Below are positions 1-12,110 of a stretch of DNA of 64,000 bases, in pieces. Origin of the DNA: Bigelowiella natans CCMP2755 (Eukaryota > Cercozoa > Chlorarachniophyceae); NCBI GenBank assembly GCA_000320545.1, contig ADNK01000241.1, forward strand, positions 1-64,000. Direction: 5' to 3'. The notes beneath the pieces were generated by a model that saw nothing but the letters and a program-made list of their open reading frames with translations, did no database searches and was not told the DNA's origin. A program made the position numbers and the translations under genes. Numbering within the stretch: the first letter of the stretch is position 1; each line of letters opens with the position of its first letter.

Positions 1-460
1 GTCTGACCAATAATTGGTTCCACGGAATCTGGGGGGGGGGGGGGGAGGGGATCGTTGAAAGAAGGGAGGGGGGAACGCTTCTAAATACAATGATACTGCC
101 TTTTGAAGGGTTCTTCTGTGTTGCACGCACAAACACTAACATCTATCCTCCTCATAGTATCACATATATTTACTTATATTCACCCAGTAATTATAACCAT
201 CATCTGTGTGTTCCAGTACGATGCTGGTTCTTTTATTCCCCCCCGCCCCCCTCCCCAAACACTTTTGCTTGAGAACGGATGCATACCCATACGCATGACG
301 ATGCTGAGAGAGTGCTTTCGATCAGGTGCCCATTGTGTAAATATGCGGTTGGGAGTGGGGAAAAGCCAAACGGTGACGAGCAGAAAGTAACGTAATGAAA
401 GCTGAACCGCAGCAGATGCCAGAATGCATCCACGTGGTAAATCTACTTACTATAGCACCC
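1..460. other. Left-edge spacer, no gene recognised
   Basis: Begins with a G-homopolymer run (about 32-45) and purine-rich sequence. Short open frames on both strands (for example 103-390 on + and 233-433 on -) lack recognisable domains. A distal exon or UTR of a gene lying to the left cannot be excluded. Confidence 0.4.
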
Positions 461-469
461 CATATCTGG

Positions 470-1270
470 ACATCTAAACAGCGACCAGCCAACATTGCTA
501 GATTGCGGTTACTGACTAGCTAGCTAGCTGAATGCATCTAGGCATTTTAGATCTAGCTTGCATCGCACCTGTTATTTGACACGTTCTAGTGTTCTATACT
601 GAACACCAATTGCCTTCCACAGCAGCCCTCGCGGCAATCCGAATCAATAGTACTAGAGTCAGAGAGTATGCTAGTATTGCATGTAATAAATGTACACACA
701 TCTAGACATGATAATAAGTGATCGATCATGAATCCGTCTAGATGACATCGGCATGCTCTAGCTAGCTTGCCAGATGTTACGTTAATGCATTGTTATTAGG
801 CGTGCTAGCGTGCGATTGATTCTCGTGCTACTTGCTAGCTTGCCTAAGTATACTCAACGATATCTCTGCTAGGACTAGCTAGCTAGCTAGCTAGAGATGT
901 CTAGATGTTCTGTGCTATTAGCTAGCTCGCTAGGAGACATGCTAGCATGCATCTAGATTTTAGTTTTAAAATGTTAGAAATCAAGAACCTCATCGGCGGT
1001 TAGACGTACATCGAACTACAAAATTTGTGAGTATATCACTCTAGTCATTTACTGCACTACATTCGATCTCCTGCTGCTGGATGTGTATGCCGCATGTCTA
1101 GATGTGTTAAGAGTCATCGTTAGCTGTTGCGTGGCATGAAATCTTATGACATATCTAGCTAGCTAGATCTGCACATATAGGCTTATTTATTTACTTTGGC
1201 CAGATATATTGCTAAGAGCTACATTAAATATTTATAGAACTAGATAAACACTGTACAGCACATTAAGGAC
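470..1270. repeat. CTAG-rich spacer sequence
   Basis: This stretch is saturated with words built around CTAG, often chained as GCTAGCTAGC or joined to TGCATG/CATG. By hand count there are about 27 CTAG tetramers between 480 and 960, against roughly two expected by chance. It contains the 14-mer CACATCTAGACATG at 697-710 and its reverse complement at 1093-1106, plus TGCATCTAGGCATT at 533-546, which recurs exactly near 34649. No long open frame is present. It lies just past the 3' end of the myosin gene. Function unknown. Confidence 0.6.
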
Positions 1271-1390
1271 GAATAAATAAACACAATGTAGAGGGTTAGA
1301 GGTGCTGCTACTGGCGCATTCCAAGCCTCCTAGCTTCCATCAGGATCACAACTGAAAGATCGGAGCTTTGGTATAATGACATATTTACAT

Positions 1391-1394
<4 letters not shown>

Positions 1395-1427
<33 letters not shown>
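1395..1427. repeat. (CA)n microsatellite
   Basis: Uninterrupted CA dinucleotides lying just downstream of the myosin stop codon. A second (CA)n tract sits at 1654-1688 inside the last myosin intron. Confidence 0.9.
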
Positions 1428-1429
<2 letters not shown>

Positions 1430-1463
1430 CGATGTTTCCTTGACTTTCGGTCGACGAACGATG

Positions 1464-1653
1464 CTAATAGCTCGGTTTATCCCATGTGGATTCGTTCGAG
1501 ATGGTGTTGTAGTAGTAGATGTCTGCATAACAAAAAGCACGCAAGTATCATCGACTGAATTAATCAATCAATGAGTCAATGAGTAATGTCCATGAACTCT
1601 TGAAGCGTTCTAGTAGTGTATGCGTCGCAGCTTATTACTATCATAGATGCTGG

Positions 1654-1689
<36 letters not shown>

Positions 1690-4600
1690 TCAGAACAACA
1701 AAGGTGAGTAATAACTCTCAGCGATCTGCACCTGAACGATGGCAATGTAGCGAAACAACCTCTCCTCCCCCTCCCTCCCCCCCTCTCACTAGCATCAGTA
1801 GTGGATAACGGAAGAAGAACTCCAAAGGATGCTAGCTAGAGCAGCAGCAGTAAGGTTGGTCGGTGCTACACCAACCACTGCTACAGCTACTCCTCCCCCT
1901 ACCTCCGCTCTCAGGGTCTTCCGCACTCTTCCAGTTGGGTGGGAGGCTGGGCCGATTCTTGATCGGAGGCTTCGGCTTCGGCTTAGATGGCTTCGGACGC
2001 CTGCTGCTATTGCTGCTGCCAGAAGCAGCTTTCTTCGCCTCGTAGTAGGGATTTCGCGAGGAGGACGACGGTTGCTGCTCTCCGGTGCTCGTCGTTGCAA
2101 GTGCGCTCGGCGTGGCCACTGGATCACCGTTCTCATCCAACACGATTGCGTTGTCAACCTGCTGCACGCCCTTCCGCTTCATCTCGTCCAGGACGTCTAT
2201 TGAGGTGTTATAACCCGCACAGAACGACTGGTGCCTCACGTGGCCAGCCTGGAGCGTACGTGCGCGTCGTGAGTTTATGTTTATCAACCAATCGTACTGC
2301 TTCTGCTGCTATTACCAACTACGACGACTTCTTCTTCTTCTGCTACCACACACTATCACTATTCTCATCATCATCATCATCATCATCGTCGACGTCATCA
2401 TCATCATCATCAGAGAATCCGTCATCGCGGAACCACCAACCGCCGAAGAAGACAGAATCCTCCCTATTCACAGCACCACCTGACCTGTAGAAGAATCCGA
2501 GAGATCCGCTCCACCGTGGGCACGTCCAGTTGGGCGCCAAACCCGGCCTCCTTCGTGTCATACATCTTCCGGTGCATGGCGCTGAGCAGCCCCTCCTTCT
2601 GATCTTTGGGCGCCCTTTGCCGGATAAAGACCTCGAGGAAGTTCTCGACAGAGGGTGTGGGGGGGAAGCTAGACACGCAAACGAGCAGCAGCTGCCAGCC
2701 CTTTCTCACGCTCTCGAGCTTAGGGTTTTGACTTAGCTGCTTCATCATCTGGCAGTATACCTGGAGCGTGTACGTTGTTCAGTTTTCAGCTGAAATAACG
2801 CCCCGGATAACCAAGCTCACAGCCACAGTACGCACAAAACACACACACTCTCTCTCTCTCACCCCCACACACATACACACATGAAACCTCGGTTCTCAGC
2901 TCCTCCTTTTGGATACACGCTGAGGCGATTTGCTGCGCGAGATAGTACTCCTGGCCGGCCTGATACTGGCGGTCTCCCATGAAGCCAAGGATGTTCTTGA
3001 ACATCAGACGCGCGCTCGCCTTGGCTGCCTTATCTACGAATCGGCGGATGAGGCAGTGATGGATCGGCTGTTGCGTGTGCACGAGCATGCTCGCAGCTAA
3101 GCTCTTCTGGTCGAAGCAGAACAACTTCTTCGCCGCCCATTCTTCCGGGGCAATGAGGAGGGAGAACCTCCGGAAGGCGAACATGCCCGTCTGCTTTCCG
3201 AGTGAGATCTCACGAAGCTTGATCGTCGTCGCGACGATGCGCTCCCTATCCCCCTGCGCAACCGACGCCTTGAGCTGCATCTTCACGAAGTCGTCCTTGC
3301 TAGTGTCGTAGATGAGCGAGATGATCTTCTCGATCGTTGGCGAACGATGGGGGTATTTCAGGGCGTTGGCGCGGTCCAGCACGTTCTTCAGCTCCGCGAC
3401 CTTGAGTGATTCGATCGCTCGCTTGCCGTCCTCGTCGATCTTGTCTCGCACCCTCCGCGCCTGGGCGAACATGCGGCGTGCCTGCTTCACCGTGTCAGAG
3501 TCCAGGCCGATCTCGTCGGCCGTTTTGAGCAGCTCCGCCAGTTCGCCGAACACCTCTTCGGGGTCGCAGCGCAAGTATGAGTGCAGCAGCTTCTCGATGC
3601 GCTCCTCCTCCTCGAAGACGTGCAGCATCCAGCGCGCGTCGCGCATCAGCTTCATCTCGAACCCGACCGTGTCGGCCTTCGCCAGGGCCGCCTTGAGGGT
3701 CTCCGTGTTGCGGCTGGCGAGGGCTCTCTCGAGGACGGGGATGATGGCGCGCATCCGGCGGTAGAGGCAGCGCGCGATGAATCCCTTGGCGATCTTCTGG
3801 ATGTAGCGCACGATGCGATCAACGGCGACTTGCCTGTGCCCCTCCATTACGCGGTGCTCGGGCGTGCGGTAGAGTACCTGAGGGGTGGGGGTGGAAGAGG
3901 AGGGGGAAAGGGGGGAGGAGGAGAGAGGTAAATCAATTAGTTATTCCTGAGTACAAAATCTCCATCGTCATCATTGTCGTATCGGCAAGCTGGGATGCGT
4001 TTTTATATTATGATATTAGTGTTGTGGTGCCTTGGAGCGGCCGATCTGGACGAGTTTGGTGTCTAGGCCAAAATGGCGGATCAACGTCTTACAGTTAGCA
4101 ATAGCATCCCTGCCCCATCGCCTCTTCATCTCAGGCATCGTGCATTTGAATCGTCGGAAGAACTCACGGTGAGTGAAACGGAAAGGGAATCCAGCCTTTC
4201 TTATCTTCACCGCTTCAAAAACCTAGTGGTGTACATACACACGCACAAATAATACACTTACGTACACGCACACAACACTTCCTTGAGAGCCACATGAAAG
4301 AATATCACACCGCTCCCATCCCCTTCCTCCCCTCTTCCCGTCATGAGCTTCTTTACCCCAGAGTTCCTTAATTGATCAAAGCTCATTCTTCCATAGAACT
4401 CGAGCGGTGCCTTGTGTGGGTTCGGTTTGATGCAGCGGATATAGTGAGGTTCCGTCCCATGAAGTGTCTTCATCAACGCATTCAGCTGCCTGAAATATGA
4501 GGAGGAGGAGGAGGAGGAGGAGGAGGAGGAAATCACAGTCGAAGAGCAGTAGCAGAAACCCGGCCATCTATACAGTCGCGGGGGGGAAAAGCGATGGTGG

Positions 4601-5540
4601 CCTTTCTTCAATATCTACGCACCCCCCATCTCCTACTCACAGGGCAGATCGAAAGGAATTGCTGATGCACGCATGCATGCATGTGTGGTATGGTATGGTA
4701 TGGTATGGTATGGTGTGTATGGCCGAGGACTACTTGGTAAATCGGTAGCCGAGTGTGCTTTTCTTGGCCTGCGTGCCGATTGTCCTCTTTTCCTTCGGGA
4801 AGAGACGCGCCAGAAACTTCGATTTCGTCTTTGACAGAAGCCCCTGTGCCTCGTCGTTCAGCCTGTCGCGGTCCTTCTCGAGGAAGCCCCGGGAGTCGTA
4901 TGTCACCGCCCCGGCGTAATGCATTACAGTGAAATACTCATTGCCCTGGGGGGGATGATGGTGGATATGCTTATTAGATTGGGGTGTCCAAAGAAGGTGG
5001 TTATACGATCAAGGGGGGGGGGGGGGGAGGGAAAAGATTCCGTCGATGCCAAACTTATACGGTACTATTTACTACGGGGAAAATCAATGCAATAGCCATA
5101 GGCACACACCACACACACACACATGCACGCACAAATACTGATTTTAAAGTTACGTGTCACATTGATTGTAAAAATCTATTTTTGAGGTATTATTGACATG
5201 ACATCGTGAGCATCAGCATCAGCATCATCAGCATCATCATCATCATCATCACCATCCACGCTTCATACATCATCATTTGCCAAAAATTAAATCCTATATT
5301 AAGTATGCAGCACCTTTCGCTCCTGCTGATAGTACTTGCTCTTGCCGAGCTTGTCGTGTAGCTTGTTTATGAGCGTTTTGTCGCTCCCTCGCGGCACAAT
5401 CAACTCCTCATCGATCATCGGGATGATGGCGCGCGGTCGCTTCTCTATGAGGTCCAGCACCGGTTGGTTGTCAATGTAAGGCACCTTGGCGTATCGAATA
5501 CCTTCCTGCAAACAGTGAGCGTGCGCGTAAATCTTAACGA

Positions 5541-5575
<35 letters not shown>

Positions 5576-5666
5576 ATCCTGCTGCGAACATTTATTGGCC
5601 TGAATCTTTGTCATAAAACACTGTTACTGTCATCACTATAACCACCACCACCACCATCAGTACCAC

Positions 5667-5697
<31 letters not shown>

Positions 5698-6092
5698 ATC
5701 ATCATCATCATCATCCCCCTACTGGCAGCAGCAACAGTGACATGATATGATGACGGGTGCAAAGTGGCGCAACCTCTTGATAGCACTTCTCCTCCTGCTT
5801 GAAAGTGTGGAAGTTGAAGAACTGCTGCAGCTTCTCGTTGGTGAAGTTGATGCAGAGCTGCTCGAAGCTGTTGTGCTCGAAGATCTCGAAGCCAAAGATG
5901 TCAAGAATGCCGATGGAGTAGCGCGCCTTCTTCTTGGCCTTCACGACCAGGTTCACCTTCTCCACCAGCCAGTCGAAGAGCTTCTCGTAGGCGAATTTTG
6001 CAAGCGCGTCGCGTGCCGACGTTGCCTGCTGTGCGCTAAGAGTGACTGTAATGGGAGCCTGTCCTGTCACCTGAGTCGTACGTCATCTATGC

Positions 6093-6137
<45 letters not shown>

Positions 6138-7134
6138 TGTGTGTGTGTGTGAGAGACAGAGAGAAAAGAGAAGATTCCAACCTCCCTCCTCTTACTATCA
6201 AGTGCACCTTCAGTTTTGTCGTAGTCACGACTTGATTGAGTGCTTTTGAATCAACTTCAAGCAGCGCCGCCGCACTGCTGACGTCGGACGAGTTAGTTAC
6301 TTTGCACTTGCGCTCGCCCACGTCTTTAAAGTTGATGTTTCCCTGATTGTGTGATAAGAGAGGCAGTTACGCAATGAATGAGTGATTGAGTGACGATGCG
6401 ATCACAAGGAGAGCTAGCAAGTCATCTGTATTCGTTCTAATTGCTGATACACAAAATCTCGCACGCAAATCTTCGAAAAATATATATGTGCATATTTTTA
6501 TTTTCATTTATATTTAATTTGTGTATTGGCAAAATAGTTTCAAAATTTCCCGTCCTCCTCCTTCTCCTCCTCCCTCTTCATTCTACTACTCCGGTTCTCA
6601 CCAAGGTCAGGACCCCAGCCACGATCTGAAAGATGCTGTCGATCTCTGCCTGCGAAAAGTTGAGCTCCAGCATCGATGGCAGCAGCTCATTATGGAATAC
6701 GTCCTCGTCAGGCACCCCCTCCACCGTGCTGCACCCGCTCTGGTTAAGGTATTGGTACTTGCGGATATCTGTGAGCCTGAACTTTCTCCGCATCTCCGCA
6801 GTTGCGCCACGCACCAGCTGGTAAAAGACGTGGTAGTTGCGCTCTCCCTCCGCCTGGAAGCACACGCGGCTTTTCTCGAGTAGATAGTTAGTCGTCATGG
6901 CTCCTGTGATAGCGTTGCGATGATCGAAGAACACCTCGAGGTACTTCCCAAATCGGGATGAGTTGTCGTTGCGCACGGTTTTGGCGTTTCCAAAGGCCTC
7001 CAGGACTGGGTTGGCCATAAGGATCATCTGCTCGATGTTCGTAGCAGATTCGGCGATTTCAGCCAGGAATCTGATAGACAAGCGTCAGCAGCAGCAGCAG
7101 CAGCAGTATCCGGAAATAAAGAGATGAACGTGCA

Positions 7135-7176
<42 letters not shown>

Positions 7177-8665
7177 ACTTCAAATATATTCGATGTGTCA
7201 AAAATTCAAAATACAAAATGTCGTCCTCATGGCGATACCAACATTATTTGGGGAAGTCGCATATATTTCATATATCCCAATTACTGGAGGGCCTGCTTGG
7301 TGCATTCGGTTTTCCCTGCCCCGGATTCCCCAGATATAACGATGCTTTGGCTTTTGGCGTTCGTTACTAGCTCTCGAAACGCACTGTTGGCTACGGCATA
7401 GACGTGTGGCTCCAAGTAACGATTGTCGCTGCACCGCGGTTAAAAACACAATAATTAAAATTTAGTTCTCGCAAGGATGATAGTAATATTGATGTCCACG
7501 CACATAAGTACGAAAGATGTTATTCATGTCATTGTAATTGCTCCTAGTGCTACGGTCACCACCGTTTCATGTAGTCATTCAGTATGTTGGGCGTGTAGAG
7601 AGGCAGGATCTTGTACGGGTTGCACGATATCAAGATCGGGCCTACATAAGAGTATATCTTTCCAAGAAGAAGAAGGAGATGGAGAGCGAGATACGGTGTG
7701 GCGGGGAAGAACGAGAGGGAGAGAGGGGGGGGAGAGAATATCAGCAACACTACCACGAAGTAAATTCGTAAACTGCATTATTAAGCTGACGACGATAGGA
7801 GGGATAATGAATCCAGTGGCATTTTGATGATATGGGGAATCGCACTGTTATTGTTGAGTACCTGGTTGGTATGGTAGCGCTGCTTGATGTGGAATAGGAT
7901 GATAGCGGGATTCACGTCCTCGAGCATAACGAGGTCATTTTCGGAATTAACGAGGTCCAGCCCTTATACAATTACAAGAAGGGCATGGCTTAGGAGGATA
8001 AGAAGGTAGAAAGATTCACTTGGATAGGTGCTGCTACAAATAAAGGCAAATTAATGTCGACCAAAAACCATCATAAATATCACTCACAGTTGAGCCTGAT
8101 TGGCTTTCCCGCGTCCTTTCGAACAGAAATGCTATCGCCGTTCATTGCGGTGTATCTTTTTATGAAAGAAAGAAGCAACCAGTGCATAACTTGCGGTTTT
8201 AAGATGTTCGCCAATCTCTAGTTTAGCAACAGTATTTCTGCCTCACACTTTCAGCAATGAGTACGTGTGCAATATCCATGATGATAGCTGGAATACTTAC
8301 CCCCCTCGCCCCTTCTTCGCTGGGACATAACCTTTTGTCGGATGGTCAACCCAGAACCATTCACCCGCCTCCTTCTGTCGGTCCGCCTGGAAATAAGAAG
8401 AAGGACGAGTCGGAAAGATTGATACGAATGATTACAGAGTGCATCGTGTGACGTCTCTTCCCGACACACATGCTTACACCTGCGTCTTAAGCTCTTCGGG
8501 GACCGCCCACGCGTATTTGTGCAAGCCCGGGCTGTACCAGTAGAAGGACCCATCGACGGCGCGACCCTCCTGCCAGTCATTCGCACGAAACATCCTCAAG
8601 GTTTCTCGAGTGTGTGTTGTATGGGAGTCGGGTATGGCCTGCTGTGCGACAGATTTTTGTATCAT
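1464..8665 (-). CDS. Unconventional myosin heavy chain with WW-like N-terminus, MyTH4 tail and C-terminal WW domain
   Basis: Actin-based motor, about 1,300-1,400 residues in roughly 17 exons. The N-terminal exon carries a WW-like segment ([18 protein letters not shown]). Motor signatures follow in order: [10 protein letters not shown] (near 7900), P-loop GESGAGKT (near 7330), switch [10 protein letters not shown] (near 6965), switch II DIFGFE (near 5885), and the actin-binding/SH1 region [10 protein letters not shown] (near 4430). The neck/tail exon (2890-3847) starts with an IQ-like stretch and is helical. A MyTH4 start ([16 protein letters not shown]) is at 2470-2750. The last two exons join in phase to make a textbook WW domain: [14 protein letters not shown] (ending at 1890) continues into [17 protein letters not shown] at 1464-1522, then a stop. 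WW plus MyTH4 recalls class IV myosins. No FERM domain was seen. The start is the first ATG in the open N-terminal frame (8665); ATG 8593 is an alternative, and a 5' exon further upstream is possible. Confidence 0.88.
4685..4714. repeat. (TGGTA)n pentanucleotide repeat
   Basis: About six tandem copies of TGGTA (TATGG phase), just past the 5' end of a myosin exon, within an intron. Pentamers are rare among the otherwise di- and trinucleotide repeats here. Confidence 0.85.
6094..6150. repeat. Compound (CT)n-(GT)n microsatellite
   Basis: About 43 bases of CT repeat run directly into a GT repeat, inside a myosin intron. Confidence 0.9.
7137..7174. repeat. (CA)n microsatellite
   Basis: Uninterrupted CA tract in the myosin intron between the P-loop exon and the switch I exon. 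Confidence 0.9.
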
Positions 8666-9173
8666 CCGGCAAGGGGGTTCCAGCGCATAGTTAGTCCCCC
8701 AGGCGCCAGCAGCACACGTGCTCTTCCACAACCTGAATTTCCTTCCAGTTTCACCTGGCGACAGGGACAGAGGGATGGATATTCTGGCCTAGCCCAGTCG
8801 AAGGAGACCTGGGAGACGGTTTTTTTCGTCGGAAAACAAAACATTAAGTTTTGAGGCATCGGGTCCCTGTGTGACACGGCCCAAAACCCAGGGCTTTTCT
8901 GCGCTGCGGCAATTCCATCCCTAGTGCCCATTATTTTTTGGAAATGGGAGGAATTGTCGACCTGCGACAAGGATGAATCCACGTCGTTATCCGAGGGAAA
9001 AACCTACCTGATGGGGGCGAGGGCTAATTTCGCTTGAAGGAGGATGATGATTATGATACCAATGATGGGCTGCTTCGAGTAGTTTTCCGCATTTGTGGTG
9101 GTGATCTTCGAACTCGAGGCAAGATCAGGGAACAGATTTCCCACTACATCACCTGTTTGATTTCTTGAATAAA
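8666..9173. promoter_or_regulatory. Divergent intergenic region between myosin and voltage-sensor gene
   Basis: The myosin start codon (minus strand) and the voltage-sensor start codon (plus strand) are about 510 bp apart and face away from each other, so both promoters must lie here or overlap 5' exons. No TATA box was identified. The region has few microsatellites and no CTAG-rich words, unlike the spacers next to gene 3' ends. Confidence 0.5.
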
Positions 9174-10728
9174 ATGTCGGATGCATTGGAGGGAGGAAGC
9201 GACAGCCATTATGAAGCTGTCCAGTCGCCGCCAGACCTCGAGAACTGGGTCAGTGCACGAATAAACACTCTCGTAGCTGTTGAGGTTTTTACGATTACGT
9301 CTTTTCAATGGGATCGTCCTCGAAATTCCATCGATGGTGTTTTTATCGAGTCAAATATAGAATATGCTATTTTACAGCGAACGAACCTTTTCCCGACCAC
9401 TTTCTTTCGCTCCTGAGAGGATTATGCCTTGAAAATATCTAATTTCGCGTGATGTTCTATTGGTGCGGTCTGTTGATAATAGCTCCATTCTGATGACGAG
9501 GACGAAGAAGAGCCTTACAAAGAAGATCTTTTAATTCGAACCATGTTCACTGGTGTGCATTCATGGAAGGATTGCGCAAAGATGACCCTACTTGGATGGT
9601 ATTTGTATTTCACAGTCGATATAATACGCAATATTTTATCTACTTAGATGGAATTTGTAGTTTAAAGTCATTTCACTATATTTCACCTCCCTGGATGGTA
9701 TTTGTACATAGTCAACACACAGTATTCCCCGTCCCCCACGCGAAATGTCAGATGCATGCAGTTCATATTTGCTCGGCTTATATTATCAGGTCGTATGGTA
9801 TAGCTGTGGTCGTCTCTCTAATAATGAATATAGTCCTTTTCAGCCTTGCCATAAGCTACTACGCGAAACGGACGCCAGAGGTAGCATTTTGGCAAAAGTG
9901 TGTTTTTTCTCCTTTTCTTTGCGATACCCAAAATACACGTCGAAACCTAACTATATGCTGCATGCAAATACATGCCTGATGAAAGAATGTGTGCTCATAT
10001 TCTGTCACAGCCCGACTCTCTTGTCGCCCTCAACATTATCATGACGATTTTGCTGATTTTCGAAGTGATGCTTCGAGCATTCGCCACACGACACGCTCCT
10101 TGCAGCGGCTGTAAGGTCTGCTTAAGATAATATTACATTCACAACCAAAGCTGCAACGAAACGACCCCTCTCAAACAAACGACCCATATCCACATTTACA
10201 TTGTTGCCCAACATTTCCACAGGTTCTTGAATACAGTCTTGCCCTCATCTGCTTGACGGCGTTATTCACATATCTCATTGATACTGATGATGTGGATGGG
10301 GTCAGTTCGTGGATACGAACAATGTATGATGATGTGTAACGACGTGTTGTGTTTTCAAACAGATCTTCGAAACCGCGGTACTCGCGTTTCGTTCCGTGAC
10401 AGTGCTGTGCAGGGTAGTGAGTGCTAATAATATGTCTCCGTTTTAATTGCTATGCAACACAAACGTTTAAAATTTGAAGTATTGAATCGCTGTTTTGCTT
10501 TAATCTATATTTAGATAGGCATAGGACTCTCGAATGTGAAGACCTACAGCGAAAACAAGCAAGCTTCATCGTATTCGCATGTGGACTTTGACCTTGTACA
10601 AGATATCCAGGTGTGTTTCTAGCATGTATTTCTGCTACGATGCACCAAGAAATGAAAATATTGCCGACTGATTTAGTTTTCACACTAAGGTGACTGATGA
10701 GGAGCACGGTGTGGTCTCATATGAATAG
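9174..10728 (+). CDS. Stand-alone voltage-sensor-domain membrane protein
   Basis: Eight exons with compatible phases: 9174-9248, 9483-9598, 9790-9880, 10011-10115, 10223-10300, 10363-10413, 10515-10610 and 10690-10728; 216 residues. The acidic cytoplasmic N-terminus (SDDEDEEEPYKED) precedes four membrane segments. S1 is SYGIAVVVSLIMNIVLFSLA. S2 is LNIIMTILLIFEVMLRAFA with the usual F-x-x-x-R pattern around Glu. S3 is VLEYSLALICLTALFTYL with an acidic residue near its start. S4 is ETAVLAFRSVTVLCRIGIG. The post-S4 stretch NVKTYSEN resembles the SVKTRSER region of Hv1 proton channels. A short soluble tail (HVDFDLVQDIQ...VVSYE) ends the protein; there is no pore or phosphatase domain. S1 has no acidic residue where Hv1 has its selectivity Asp, and S4 has only two Arg. 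Family assignment beyond voltage-sensor fold is inference. Confidence 0.72.
9587..9705 (+). repeat. Threefold repeat containing the exon 2 splice donor
   Basis: The splice donor of exon 2 (CTTGGATG|GTATTTGTA, 9591-9607) is echoed twice downstream, at about 9644 (CTTAGATGGAATTTGTA) and about 9692 (CTGGATGGTATTTGTA), spaced roughly 50 bp. The third copy preserves a usable GT donor. Looks like a decayed tandem duplication. Confidence 0.6.
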
Positions 10729-12110
10729 TAGGCATAAATCAACATAGTCTATATTGCTGCATACTTAATTAACTACAAGTACGCAGTATCGAAAACCCAG
10801 TATGGTTTACTGTTCAGAAACAACGTCAAAATCGCTTTAGACGGCTGTAGTTGTAGTGAGTATCTGTGGAGGCCACTACATTGGAATAGCTTCACATCTC
10901 GTGATTGCTTCTAATGAATGAAGAGCATGTACAAAATTAAATACTTATAGATAATGCAAATACTCATCATCGATCAGCCAGCGTCTAGGCGTCGCTGCCA
11001 ACACTTTTGCTGATTTTCCCGTGCTCGCATAGCGCGACATGATGTTCAGAAACACACAAACATACATGCTGAACACACATGTAACTTCAAGATGATGTTC
11101 ATTTTACAATTCAGTGCAACATATAATCAACATCGAGTGCTTCGTATGTACTGTGTGTGCTGCGCTATGCTGTCTAGCTGTGATGTGGCCATTGGTGTCT
11201 ACCAAACACATGTCTAGATTTGCATGATGCACTTTCATTTTTTTCCAAAGCCTTTCAAACGAAGACGCATCGAAAAGGAGGAAATCTACTCCAAGAGCAA
11301 GAGTAATTCATCCAATCATTCGATGGGATGCTTCTAGCTAGCTAGGCTTGTCAGATGAATCTACCCGAACAAGCGAATAGTCGATGCAAAACCTAGAAAT
11401 CTGGAATCATGCAATCATCACATCTACCATCTGCCATCAATTCTTTGATGTCTGTTATGGCTTGTGATGAGTACGGATAGGCTACGACACTAAATGTAGG
11501 ATGATAGACATGCAATATCACATACATAATATATTGCTGTGTCCATTATTAGGAGCCACTGGCGTATGTATGCATGCTAGCAGCTAGCATGAGATCTAGA
11601 GATGCGACAGCAACTGCATCCACAGTCGCCGACACACAGGAAAGATTGTGCAAACTCTCATTGTAAAAGGGATTGACCATGCACCAAAACACTGCATTGG
11701 AAATAAGATCGAATTGAAATCGCTCGCACAACGCTATTTGAAGGAATCACAGAGTTTCCACGTCGTCTTCCCGTTGAACACAGCTGAGTGCTCGGGAGTT
11801 CGGTGTCGAAAGTCGGTTACCCACGACGACGACGTATCAGTTTCCTCTATTTATTCCTTGTCGCAAGATGTGTAACAGCCTATGTTTCTCAAACACAGAA
11901 ACTGTGACAAAATTTGAGGACGATTTTTGGAAGAGACAGGATAGAATGAGTAATTTTGAATAAAATCACTCTCATTCACTTTCCCAGAGGAAACGCCACA
12001 TAACATAGCAACCGGAAACGCAGTGATCCTCCCCCTTTCTATTTCCCCCTTCCCTTCGCAAGTGACCGGTCTCCTCGTAGAGAGGCAATAGGTCTCAGGA
12101 GGAGGGATCA
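10729..12110. other. Spacer between voltage-sensor gene and CFAP74, CTAG-rich around 11160-11620
   Basis: No convincing coding exon was found. The 11160-11620 part contains chained CTAG words (CTAGCTAGCTAGG near 11335, GCTAGCAGCTAGC near 11577) and CATGTCTAGATTTG at 11209-11222, a 13/14 match to the dispersed 14-mer. The last 500 bases before the CFAP74 start are free of such words and presumably hold its promoter and 5' UTR. Confidence 0.5.

Noticed and set aside
103-390. 95-codon open frame on the plus strand at the left edge
   Set aside because: No domain, overlaps an opposite-strand frame of similar length, and ends in ordinary spacer; could at most be an exon of an unseen gene.
1832-2287. 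Myosin tail exon read straight through to its stop near 1832
   Set aside because: The frame after PESG is an intron start (GTAGGG); splicing to 1522 restores a full WW domain and a sensible stop.
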